In this document: in pieces, positions 7,859 to 16,100 of the stretch | Numbering within the stretch: position 1 is the stretch's first letter | Layout: every line of letters starts with the position of its first letter | Assembly (NCBI GenBank): GCA_963711005.1 | Contig: CAVQCJ010000006.1 | Span: 248,001-312,000 of the forward strand | DNA from: CAVQCJ01 sp963711005 | GTDB lineage: Bacteria; Actinomycetota; Actinomycetes; Prado026 | Direction of reading: 5' to 3' | DNA length: 64,000 nt | Notes under the pieces: generated by a model | Databases searched by the model: none | Seen by the model: the letters and a program-made list of their open reading frames with translations, nothing else | Told to the model about the DNA's origin: nothing | Translations under genes and position numbers: made by a program

Positions 7859-9098
7859 ATGGGCGGAGTGACCGAGCACAGCCTCGCCGGGCCCGCGGCA
7901 GCCGCCACGATGCCGGACGCGACCGGCCACTTCGGGCCGTACGGCGGACGGTTCGTCCCGGAGGCGCTGATCGCCGCGCTGGACGAGCTGACCGCTGCGT
8001 ACGAGTCGGCTCGGGTCGACCCGCAGTTCCAGGCCCGGCTCGAACACCTGAACCGCACGTACATCGGCCGGCCCAGCCCGCTCACCGAGGCGACCCGGCT
8101 GTCCGGGCACGCCGGCGGCGCGCGCATCCTGCTCAAGCGCGAGGACCTCAACCACACCGGGGCGCACAAGATCAACAGTGCCCTCGGCCAGGCCCTGCTC
8201 ACCCAGCGCATGGGCAAGACCCGGGTGATCGCCGAGACCGGCGCCGGCCAGCACGGCGTCGCGACCGCGACGGCGTGCGCGCTGCTGGGGCTCGAGTGCG
8301 TCGTCTACATGGGCGAGGAGGACACCCGCCGGCAGGCGCTCAACGTCGTGCGGATGCGCCTGCTCGGCGCCGAGGTGGTCCCGGTGACCACCGGGTCCCG
8401 CACCCTCAAGGACGCGATCAACGAGGCGATGCGCGACTGGGTCACCAACGTCGCGACCACCCACTACCTGCTCGGTACCGTGGCCGGCCCGCACCCGTTC
8501 CCGGTCATGGTCCGCGACTTCCACCGGGTGATCGGCGTCGAGGCGCGCGAGCAGGTGCTCGAGCTCACCGGGCGGCTGCCGCGACGCGGTGGCAGCCTGC
8601 GTCGGCGGCGGCTCGAACGCGATCGGCATCTTCGCCGCGTTCCTCGACGACCCCGAGGTCGCGCTGTACGGGTTCGAGGCCGGCGGCGACGGCGTCGAGA
8701 CCGGCCGGCACGCGGCCACCATCACCGGCGGCGCGCCAGGTGTGCTGCACGGCGCCCGCTCCTACCTCCTGCAGGACGAGATGGGCCAGACCATCGAGTC
8801 GCACTCGATCAGCGCCGGGCTGGACTACCCCGGCGTCGGCCCGGAGCACGCGTGGCTGGCCGACACCGGGCGGGCCACCTACCGGCCGGTCACGGACGCG
8901 CAGGCGATGGAGGCGTTCGCCCTGCTGTGCCGGACCGAGGGGATCATCCCGGCCATCGAGTCGGCGCACGCGATCTCCGGTGCGCTCGACGTGGGCCGCG
9001 AGCTCGGGCCGGACGGCATCGTGCTGGTCAACCTGTCCGGCCGTGGCGACAAGGACGTGGACACGGCCGCCCGCTGGTTCGGGCTGGAAGGAGTGTGA
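7859..9098 (+). CDS. trpB: Tryptophan synthase beta chain (TrpB), with one +1 frameshift
   Basis: The PLP enzyme that joins indole and serine. Before the break: FGPYGGRFVPEAL, LKREDLNHTGAHKINSALGQ (the PLP lysine follows GAH), ETGAGQHGVATAT and YMGEEDTRRQALNVVRM. The match shifts by one base after ELTGRL and resumes as AVAACVGGGSNAIGIFAAF (PLP-phosphate loop) and LVNLSGRGDKD to the TGA at 9096-9098. Deleting G8581 gives GRLPDAVAACVGG, the expected family sequence, and about 412 residues in total. The first frame runs on without a stop into trpA, which makes a misleading fused reading frame. The stop overlaps the trpA GTG. Confidence 0.9.
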
Positions 9099-9913
9099 GC
9101 GGGCTCGCCGGGCTGTTCGCCCGCACCCGGGCGGAGGGCCGGGCCGCGCTCGTCGGCTACCTGCCGGCCGGGTTCCCGACCGTCGACGGCTGCGTCGAGG
9201 CCCTGGTCGCGATGGTGGCTGCCGGCGTCGACGTGGTCGAGGTCGGGCTGCCGTACAGCGACCCGCTCATGGACGGACCGACGATCCAGCGCGCGGCCGA
9301 GATCGCGCTGGAGCACGGCACCCGCACTGTCGACGTGCTCGAGACGGTGCGGGCGGTCGCGGCCACCGGGGCGCCGACGCTGGTCATGAGCTACTGGAAC
9401 CCGGTCGAGCGGTTCGGGGTGCGGGCGTTCGCGGACGGTATGGCCACGGTCGGCGGAGCCGGCGTCATCACGCCCGACCTGACCCCGGACGAGGCCGGCC
9501 CGTGGCTGGACGCGGTCGGCCGAGCCGGGATCGACCCGGTCTTCCTGGTCGCGCCCTCCTCGACCGACGAGCGGATCGTCCAGGTGGCCGGTGTCACCCG
9601 TGGCTTCATCTACGCCGCCTCGACGATGGGCGTCACCGGGGTACGCAGCGCGGTCTCCGGCAGCGCCCGGACGCTGGTGTCCCGGGTCCGGGCGGCCACC
9701 GACCTGCCGGTGTGCGTCGGTCTGGGCGTCTCGACGGCGGAGCAGGCGGCCGAGGTCGCGCAGTACGCCGACGGGGTGATCGTCGGGTCCGCGTTCGTCC
9801 GGCGGCTGCTCGACGCGCCGACGCCGGCCGACGGGGTGCGTGCCGTGGCGGAGCTCGCCGCCGAGCTGGCCGAAGGCGTGCGGGCCGGTGCTCCCGCCGC
9901 CCGACCGGCCTGA
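9095..9913 (+). CDS. trpA: Tryptophan synthase alpha chain (TrpA)
   Basis: A 272-residue TIM barrel that releases indole from indole-3-glycerol phosphate and channels it to TrpB. Motifs: LVGYLPAGFPT, the catalytic-Glu strand VDVVEVGLPYSDPLMDGPTI, catalytic Asp region ITPDLTPDEAG, and the phosphate-binding GLGVSTAEQAAEVAQYADGVIVGSAF stretch. The GTG at 9095 overlaps the trpB stop by four bases, so the two subunits are translationally coupled. The frame is intact. It is followed by a 22-bp hairpin and the SCO gene. Confidence 0.96.
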   Translation: MSGLAGLFARTRAEGRAALVGYLPAGFPTVDGCVEALVAMVAAGVDVVEVGLPYSDPLMDGPTIQRAAEIALEHGTRTVDVLETVRAVAATGAPTLVMSYWNPVERFGVRAFADGMATVGGAGVITPDLTPDEAGPWLDAVGRAGIDPVFLVAPSSTDERIVQVAGVTRGFIYAASTMGVTGVRSAVSGSARTLVSRVRAATDLPVCVGLGVSTAEQAAEVAQYADGVIVGSAFVRRLLDAPTPADGVRAVAELAAELAEGVRAGAPAARPA

Positions 9914-9978
9914 GCCGGGAACCCGACCCCCCGCCCCTTCGTCGGACACCTCGTGCCCGCCACCGCCCCATCCACCCC

Positions 9979-10028
9979 GCCGTTGCATACGGATTGGTGG
10001 TCGGGGCCACCAATCCGTATGCAACGGC
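9979..10028. repeat. Perfect 22-bp inverted repeat (hairpin) overlapping the SCO-gene start codon
   Basis: Left arm 9979-10000 (gccgttgcatacggattggt then gg), loop tcgggg (10001-10006), right arm 10007-10028. All 22 pairs match. It is less GC-rich than its surroundings and has no T-tract. The ATG of the SCO gene (10019-10021) lies within the right arm. It could terminate the trp transcript, control SCO translation, act as a protein-binding dyad, or be the footprint of a palindromic mobile repeat. I found no second copy in the window. Confidence 0.8.
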
Positions 10029-10651
10029 AGGCGCTGGTGTTGGCGGTCGTGGTGACGTTGCTGGCGCTGAGCGGGTGCACGTCCGCGGACCTGGGTGCCG
10101 CGGCGTCGTCGGTGGAGGCGCTGCCCACCAGGGGCTGGCACGGCACCGCGCTCACCGAGCCGTACGCCAAGCCGTCCGTGACGCTCACGGACATGAACGG
10201 GCGGCCGTTCCGGATCGACCGGGACACCCATCGCCCTGTCGTCCTGGTGGTGTTCGGCTACACGCACTGCCGCTGGGTCTGCTCGCGGGTGCTGACCGAC
10301 GTCGCGGCGGCGCTGCGGCCGATGGACCCCGGCACCCGGGGCAGGATCCAGCTGCTGTTCGTGTCGGTCGACCCGCGGCGCGACACCGGCGCGGCGCTGC
10401 GCCAGTACCTGGCCGGGTTCGACCCCACCTTCCTGGGCCTGACCGCCCCGCTGCCGGTGGTGCGCATGCTGGGGGAGGACCTCGGCGTCCCGGTGACCGG
10501 TCCGCAGTCCGACGACGCGGACTACACGGTCGGGCACGGGGCCCAGGTGGTGGGCTTCGGGCCGGACGGCCGCGCGCACCTGATGTGGATGCCCGGCACG
10601 GCGCCCGGTGACCTGCGTGCCGACCTCGTCCGGCTAGCCTCGTCGGCATGA
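10019..10651 (+). CDS. SCO1/SenC-family copper-binding lipoprotein
   Basis: A 210-residue extracytoplasmic lipoprotein of the SCO1/SenC family, which delivers copper or reduces the CuA-site thiols of cytochrome c oxidase. The signal peptide (LVLAVVVTLLALSGC) ends in a lipobox with Cys20 as lipidation site. The thioredoxin-like fold has VVLVVFGYTHCRWVCSRVL with the copper-binding CxxxC pair, FVSVDPRRDT, and the third ligand His in YTVGHGAQVVGF. ATG at 10019 gives a normal lipoprotein signal; starting at 9953 would add an unlikely 22-residue head. The start codon sits in a strong hairpin. Next come MauE- and DsbA-like genes. Confidence 0.88.
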   Translation: MQRQALVLAVVVTLLALSGCTSADLGAAASSVEALPTRGWHGTALTEPYAKPSVTLTDMNGRPFRIDRDTHRPVVLVVFGYTHCRWVCSRVLTDVAAALRPMDPGTRGRIQLLFVSVDPRRDTGAALRQYLAGFDPTFLGLTAPLPVVRMLGEDLGVPVTGPQSDDADYTVGHGAQVVGFGPDGRAHLMWMPGTAPGDLRADLVRLASSA

Positions 10652-10658
10652 GGTCGGC

Positions 10659-11213
10659 ATGAGCTCCAGCACGCGGACGGTGCCGGAGCCGCAGGGCGTC
10701 CGGCGCGCATTCGTGGCCGGGAGCCGGCCCCAGCAGTGGCTGACCACGCTCGCCCGGGTCGCGCTGGGGATCGTGCTGCTGGTCGCGGGCTGGCTGAAGA
10801 TCAGCAGCCCGGACGACGCGGTGCGGGCCGTGCAGGCGTACCAGATCCTCCCGCAGGGTCTGACGCATGTGGTGGGCTACGGGCTGCCGATGCTGGAGAT
10901 GCTGCTCGGCGTCCTGCTGCTGCTCGGGCTGGGCAGCCGGTGGGCCGCGATCGGCGCCGGGATCCTCATGGTCGTGTTCATCGCCGGGATCGTCTCGGTC
11001 TGGGCGCGCGGGCTGTCGATCGACTGCGGCTGCTTCGGCGGCGGCGGGACGATCACGCCGTCCGGTCGCAACGCGCGGTACTCGGCCGAGATCGCCAGGG
11101 ACCTGCTGTTCCTGGGGCTGGCGTCGTGGGTGGCGGTGTTCCCGCGCAGCCGCCTGTCGGTGGACGGCTGGCTCGGTGCGGACCGATCCGAGGACGAGGA
11201 GCAGGACGCGTGA
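10659..11213 (+). CDS. MauE/DoxX-family membrane protein
   Basis: A 184-residue protein with four transmembrane helices (about 28-46, 70-92, 98-118, 142-160). The motif SIDCGCFGGGG after helix 3 is typical of the MauE-like branch of the DoxX superfamily, thought to handle thiol/disulfide chemistry together with a periplasmic thioredoxin-like partner. That partner is probably the DsbA-like protein encoded next, whose GTG overlaps this stop by four bases. The ATG at 10659 lies seven bases after the SCO stop; the sequence ggtcggcatgag is repeated at the junction. Physiological role is inferred from context. Confidence 0.82.
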   Translation: MSSSTRTVPEPQGVRRAFVAGSRPQQWLTTLARVALGIVLLVAGWLKISSPDDAVRAVQAYQILPQGLTHVVGYGLPMLEMLLGVLLLLGLGSRWAAIGAGILMVVFIAGIVSVWARGLSIDCGCFGGGGTITPSGRNARYSAEIARDLLFLGLASWVAVFPRSRLSVDGWLGADRSEDEEQDA

Positions 11214-12004
11214 GCACCAGGCCCAAGGAGACCAAGGCGAAGGCGCGCGAGCGCCTGGCCGCCGAGCGCGCCGCCGCTGCCGCGGCGAAGCAGCGCCGCG
11301 ACCGGCTGGTCCGGGTCGTCCTGGTCGTCGTCGTGGTGGCCGTGGTGGCGGCGATCGGTGTCGCGGTCGTGGTCAGCCGGTCGTCCAAGACCGACACGAG
11401 CGCGGCCGCCCCGCCCGGGGTCACCGCGACCAAGGGCTACCCGGTCGGAACCGCGACGAAGCCGGTGCTGGACATCTGGGAGGACTTCCAGTGCCCGAAC
11501 TGCGCCGGCTTCGAGGCGGCGAACAAGACCCGGATCGAGGCGCTCGCCAGCTCGGGCAAGGCGCTGGTCGTGTACCACACGTGGAACTTCCTCGACCGTG
11601 GCAACGTGAACAACCCGCCGGCCACGCAGCAGAGCTCGAGCCGGGCCGCGATGGCGGCCGCATGTGCCCAGGACCAGGGCAAGTTCCTGGCGCTGCACGA
11701 CCAGATCTTCGCGAACCAGCCCGCCAGCGAGAGCACCGGCTGGACCGACAGCCAGCTCGAGGGCTTCGCCAAGGCCGCCGGGGTACCGGACACGAGCACG
11801 TTCGGCCAGTGTCTGAGCAGCCGCAAGTACGCCGGGTTCCTGACCCAGGTCAACGCGCAGGCAGACAAGCAGCAGGTCGGCGGGACGCCAACGTTCTTCG
11901 TGAACGGTCAGCTGGTCGACTACAGCACCCAGCTGACCGGCACGTTCTCCTGGGAGAAGGTCGGTGACCTCGTCGTCGCCGACGTGAACAAGGCCTCGGC
12001 GTGA
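11210..12004 (+). CDS. DsbA-family thioredoxin-like protein, membrane-anchored
   Basis: A 264-residue protein: a charged cytoplasmic N-terminus (KETKAKARERLAAER), one transmembrane anchor at about 33-53 (VVLVVVVVAVVAAIGVAVVV), then an extracytoplasmic thioredoxin domain of the DsbA/DsbG-like type. The active site is WEDFQCPNCAGFE (CPNC) near residue 95 and the cis-Pro loop is VGGTPTFFVNG near 225. It likely oxidises or isomerises secreted protein thiols, or works with the MauE-like protein upstream. The GTG start overlaps the previous stop. lgt follows directly. Confidence 0.88.
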   Translation: MSTRPKETKAKARERLAAERAAAAAAKQRRDRLVRVVLVVVVVAVVAAIGVAVVVSRSSKTDTSAAAPPGVTATKGYPVGTATKPVLDIWEDFQCPNCAGFEAANKTRIEALASSGKALVVYHTWNFLDRGNVNNPPATQQSSSRAAMAAACAQDQGKFLALHDQIFANQPASESTGWTDSQLEGFAKAAGVPDTSTFGQCLSSRKYAGFLTQVNAQADKQQVGGTPTFFVNGQLVDYSTQLTGTFSWEKVGDLVVADVNKASA

Positions 12005-12035
12005 CCGGGTGAGCGGCTCAGGGACACTGGCTGCC

Positions 12036-12992
12036 GTGACCGCGTCCATCCCCAGCCCGTCGCAGGGCGTGTGGCAGCTCGGGCCGTTCCCCGTGCGCGG
12101 CTACGCGCTGTGCATCATCGCCGGGATCGTCGCCGCCGTGTTCATCACGGACCGCCGGTACCGGGCCCGCGGCGGCCGGCCGGGCCTGGTCGCCGACGTC
12201 GCGGTCTGGGCGGTTCCGCTGGGCATCATCGGCGGCCGCCTCTACCACGTCGCGACGAGCTGGCAGCCGTACTTCGGCGCGGCCGGGCACCCGGTCGACG
12301 CGCTCAAGATCTGGGAGGGCGGCCTCGGCATCTGGGGCGCCGTGGCGCTCGGTGCGGTCGGGGCCTGGATCGGCTGCCGCCGGCAGGGCGTGGTGCTGCC
12401 GCCGTTCGCCGACGCCCTCGCTCCCGGGCTGGCCGTCGCGCAGGCGTTGGGACGGTGGGGCAACTGGTTCAACCAGGAGCTGTTCGGCCGGCCGACGACG
12501 CTGCCGTGGGGGCTGCGCATCGACGCGGCGCACCGGCCGCCCGGCTACGGCCACTTCACCACTTTCCAGCCGACGTTCCTCTACGAGGCGCTGTGGTGCA
12601 TCGGCGCGGCCCTCGTGGTGGTCTGGGCCGACCGCCGGTTCCGGCTCGGCCACGGCCGCGCCTTCTTCCTGTACGTCGCGCTGTACACCGTCGGGCGGTT
12701 CTGGATCGAGCTCCTGCGCATCGACGACGCCAACCACATCCTCGGCCTGCGGGTGAACACCTGGGTCTCGACGTTGGTCTTCGTCGGCGCCGTGGTCGCC
12801 TTCATCGTGTCGGCCCGGACCCGCCCCGGCCGCGAGACCCCCGCCGAGCTCGTGCGCGAGCCGGCCACCGCATCCGTCGAGGACGCCCCCGACGAGGCGA
12901 CCTTCGACGGGCTCGATGACGAGGACACGTCGCGGGAGCCGTCGGCAGACCCTCGGCCGACCCCGGACGGCGAAGCCACCGCCCAGCCTTAG
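12036..12992 (+). CDS. lgt: Prolipoprotein diacylglyceryl transferase (Lgt)
   Basis: A 318-residue membrane enzyme transferring diacylglycerol from phosphatidylglycerol to the lipobox Cys of prolipoproteins, such as the SCO protein nearby. Motifs: PVRGYALCIIAGI, GGRLYHV, the signature ALGRWGNWFNQELFGRPT, and the C-terminal GRFWIELLRIDDA. About seven transmembrane helices fit. I prefer GTG at 12036 (MTASIPSPSQGVW matches family N-termini) to the in-frame GTG at 12009. After residue 265 there is an acidic tail of about 50 residues (VEDAPDEATFDGLDDEDTS) that most Lgt enzymes lack; it should be cytoplasmic and disordered. Confidence 0.94.
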   Translation: MTASIPSPSQGVWQLGPFPVRGYALCIIAGIVAAVFITDRRYRARGGRPGLVADVAVWAVPLGIIGGRLYHVATSWQPYFGAAGHPVDALKIWEGGLGIWGAVALGAVGAWIGCRRQGVVLPPFADALAPGLAVAQALGRWGNWFNQELFGRPTTLPWGLRIDAAHRPPGYGHFTTFQPTFLYEALWCIGAALVVVWADRRFRLGHGRAFFLYVALYTVGRFWIELLRIDDANHILGLRVNTWVSTLVFVGAVVAFIVSARTRPGRETPAELVREPATASVEDAPDEATFDGLDDEDTSREPSADPRPTPDGEATAQP

Positions 12993-13039
12993 CACAGTCG
13001 GGGGCCACGGCCGGCTCCGGCGACCGGCGAGACGGCCGT

Positions 13040-13050
13040 GTTACCGTAAC
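13040..13050. promoter_or_regulatory. gttac-c-gtaac palindrome upstream of gltB
   Basis: An 11-base palindrome, 65 bases before the gltB ATG, in the 122-base gap after lgt. It contains TACCGT, which fits a -10, so a bound protein would block transcription. GTnAC half-sites recall actinobacterial nitrogen regulators of the GlnR type, but the spacing does not fit the published GlnR box well. Assignment to a regulator is a guess. Confidence 0.3.
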
Positions 13051-13114
13051 GCCCAGCGCAGGGCCAGAGTCGTCCCAGCGAGCACCCCGCCCCGGACGAC
13101 CACCAAGGACGAGA

Positions 13115-16100
13115 ATGCCCGCGCCCCCCGCAGCCCAGGGTCTGTACGACCCCCGCTACGAGCACGACGCCTGCGGTGTCGCCATGGTCGCGACCCTGTC
13201 CGGCGTCCCGTCGCACGCGATCGTCGACCAGGGTCTGACTGCGCTGCGCAACCTCGAGCACCGCGGCGCCTCCGGCGCCGACCCCGGCAGCGGTGACGGG
13301 GCCGGCATCTTGCTGCAGGTCCCGGACGAGTTCCTGCGCGCCGTCGTCGACTTCCCGTTGCCGCCCAAAGGTGCGTACGTGGTCGGCGCCGCCTTCCTTC
13401 CGTCCGCCGATCCCGGCGCCGCGCAGGAGGCCGTGGAGCGGGTCGCGACGCAGGAGGGCATGACCGTCCTCGGCTGGCGGGACGTCCCCACCCACGCGGA
13501 CCTGGTCGGTCCCACCGCCCGGTCCGTGATGCCGGTGATCAGGCAGCTGTTCCTCGCGCCGGCTTCGGGCCGGCTCGTCGGCCTGGGTCTCGAGCGGCTG
13601 GCGTACGTCGTTCGCAAGCGCTCCGACCACGAGACCGGCGCGTACTTCGCCTCGCTGTCCGCGCGCACGCTCGTGTACAAGGGGATGCTCACCGCGACCC
13701 AGCTCGAACCGTTCTTCCCCGACCTGTCCGACCGGCGGCTCGCCAGTGCGCTGGTCCTGGTGCACTCGCGGTTCTCGACGAACACGTTCCCGTCCTGGCC
13801 GCTCGCGCACCCGTACCGCTACATCGCGCACAACGGCGAGATCAACACCTTGCGCGGCAACCGGAACTGGATGCACGCGCGCGAGTCGCAGCTGGCCAGC
13901 GACGTGCTGCCCGGCGACCTGGAACGGCTGTTCCCGATCTGCACCGAGGACGCCAGCGACTCGGCCAGCTTCGACGAGGTGCTCGAGCTGCTGCACCTGG
14001 CCGGCCGGTCGTTGCCGCACGCGGTGCTGATGATGATCCCGGAGGCGTGGGAGAACCACACGTCGATGGACCCGGCCCGGCGCGCGTTCTACCAGTTCCA
14101 CTCGACGTTGATGGAACCGTGGGACGGCCCTGCCTGCGTCACGTTCACCGACGGCACGGTGATCGGCGCGGTGCTGGACCGCAACGGTCTGCGGCCGGGC
14201 CGGTTCTGGGTGACCGACGACGGGCTGGTCGTGCTGGCCAGCGAAGTCGGCGTGCTCGAGCTGGACCCGGCCACGATCGTGCGCAAGGGCCGCCTGCAGC
14301 CGGGCCGGATGTTCCTCGTCGACACCGCGCAGGGCCGCATCGTCGAGGACGACGAGGTGAAGTCGTCGCTGGCGGCGGAGAACCCGTACGACGACTGGCT
14401 GCACGCCGGGCTGCTGCACCTGGAGGACCTGCCCGAGCGCGAGCACGTCACGCACACGCACGCGTCCGTTGTCCGCCGGCAGCAGACGTTCGGCTACACC
14501 GACGAGGAGCTGCGGGTGCTGCTCGCGCCGATGGCGCGCTCTGGCGCGGAGGCGATCGGGTCGATGGGCACCGACAGCCCCATCGCGGTGCTTTCGGACA
14601 AGCCGCGGCTGCTGTTCGACTACTTCACCCAGATGTTCGCGCAGGTCACGAACCCACCGCTGGACGCCATCCGCGAGGAGCTGGTCACCTCGCTGGGCAC
14701 GATGATCGGTCCCGAGCACAACCTGCTCGACCCGGGGCCGGCGTCGTGCCGGCTGGTCGTGCTGCCGTTCCCGGTCATCGACAACGACGAGCTGGCCAAG
14801 CTGGTGCGGGTCAACGCCGACGGCGACCTGCCCGGGTTCCGGGCCGCGAAGGTGAGCGGCCTCTACCGGGTGCAGGGCGGCGGGCAGGCCCTCGGCCGGC
14901 GGCTCGCGGAGATCTGTGCGGAGGTGTCGGAGGCGATCGCGGCCGGCGCCACGATCGTCGTGCTGTCCGACCGCGACAGCGACGCCGAGCACGCCCCCAT
15001 CCCGTCGCTGCTCCTCACCTCGGCCGTGCACCACCACCTCGTGCGCAGCAAGGAGCGCACCCGCTGCTCGCTGATCGTCGAGGCGGGCGACGTGCGCGAG
15101 GTGCACCACGTCGCGCTGCTGGTCGGGTACGGCGCGTCGGCGATCAACCCGTACCTCGCGATGGAGTCCGCCGAGGACCTGGTCAGGTCCGGTGTCGTGA
15201 CCGGCGTCACCCCGGAGCAGGCCATCCGCAACCTGATCAAGGCTCTCGGCAAGGGCGTGCTCAAGGTGATGTCCAAGATGGGCATCTCGACCGTCGCCTC
15301 GTACCAGGGGGCGCAGGCGTTCGAGGCCGTCGGGCTGGCCCAGGACCTCGTCGCCCAGTACTTCACCGGCACCACGTCGCGCCTGGGCGGGGTCGGGTTG
15401 GACGTGCTGGCCGGTGAGGTCGCCCGCCGGCACGAGCTGGCGTACCCGCCCAGCGGGATCTCGCCGGCGCACCGGGCGCTGGCCGTCGGCGGGGAGTACC
15501 AGTGGCGCCGTGAGGGCGAGCCGCACCTGTTCGACCCGGACACGGTCTTCCGGCTGCAGCACGCCACCAGAGCCGGTCGCTACGACGTCTTCAAGCAGTA
15601 CACCGCCCGCGTCGACGAACAGGCCGAGCGGCTGATGACGCTGCGCGGGCTGTTCCGGTTCGCCGACGGCATCCGTACGCCGGTGCCGCTGGACGACGTG
15701 GAGCCGGTCGAGTCGATCGTGCGCCGGTTCTCGACGGGGGCGATGTCGTACGGGTCGATCTCGCAGGAGGCGCACGAGACGCTGGCCATCGCGATGAACC
15801 GGATGGGTGCACGGTCGAACACCGGTGAGGGCGGCGAGGACCCGGAACGGTACGTGCCGCTGCCGGACGGCGACTCGCGCCGGTCTGCAGTGAAGCAGGT
15901 GGCCAGCGGGCGGTTCGGCGTGACCAGCGAGTACCTGGTGAACGCCGACGACCTGCAGATCAAGATGGCGCAGGGCGCCAAGCCGGGTGAGGGCGGCCAG
16001 CTCCCCGGGCACAAGGTGTACCCGTGGATCGCGAAGACCCGGCACTCGACGCCGGGCGTCGGACTCATCTCGCCGCCCCCGCACCACGACATCTACTCGA

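Noticed and set aside
7859..9913. A 684-residue trpB-trpA fusion
   Set aside because: The middle of this frame is a meaningless shifted reading of trpB; the true trpB continues in another frame to 9098 and trpA has its own start at 9095.
9953..10018. Upstream start for the SCO lipoprotein gene at 9953
   Set aside because: It would add a Pro/Trp-rich head before the signal peptide and place the lipobox too far from the N-terminus; ATG 10019 gives a normal lipoprotein signal.
9979..10028. tRNA or riboswitch
   Set aside because: It is a single straight hairpin without cloverleaf or conserved aptamer sequence.
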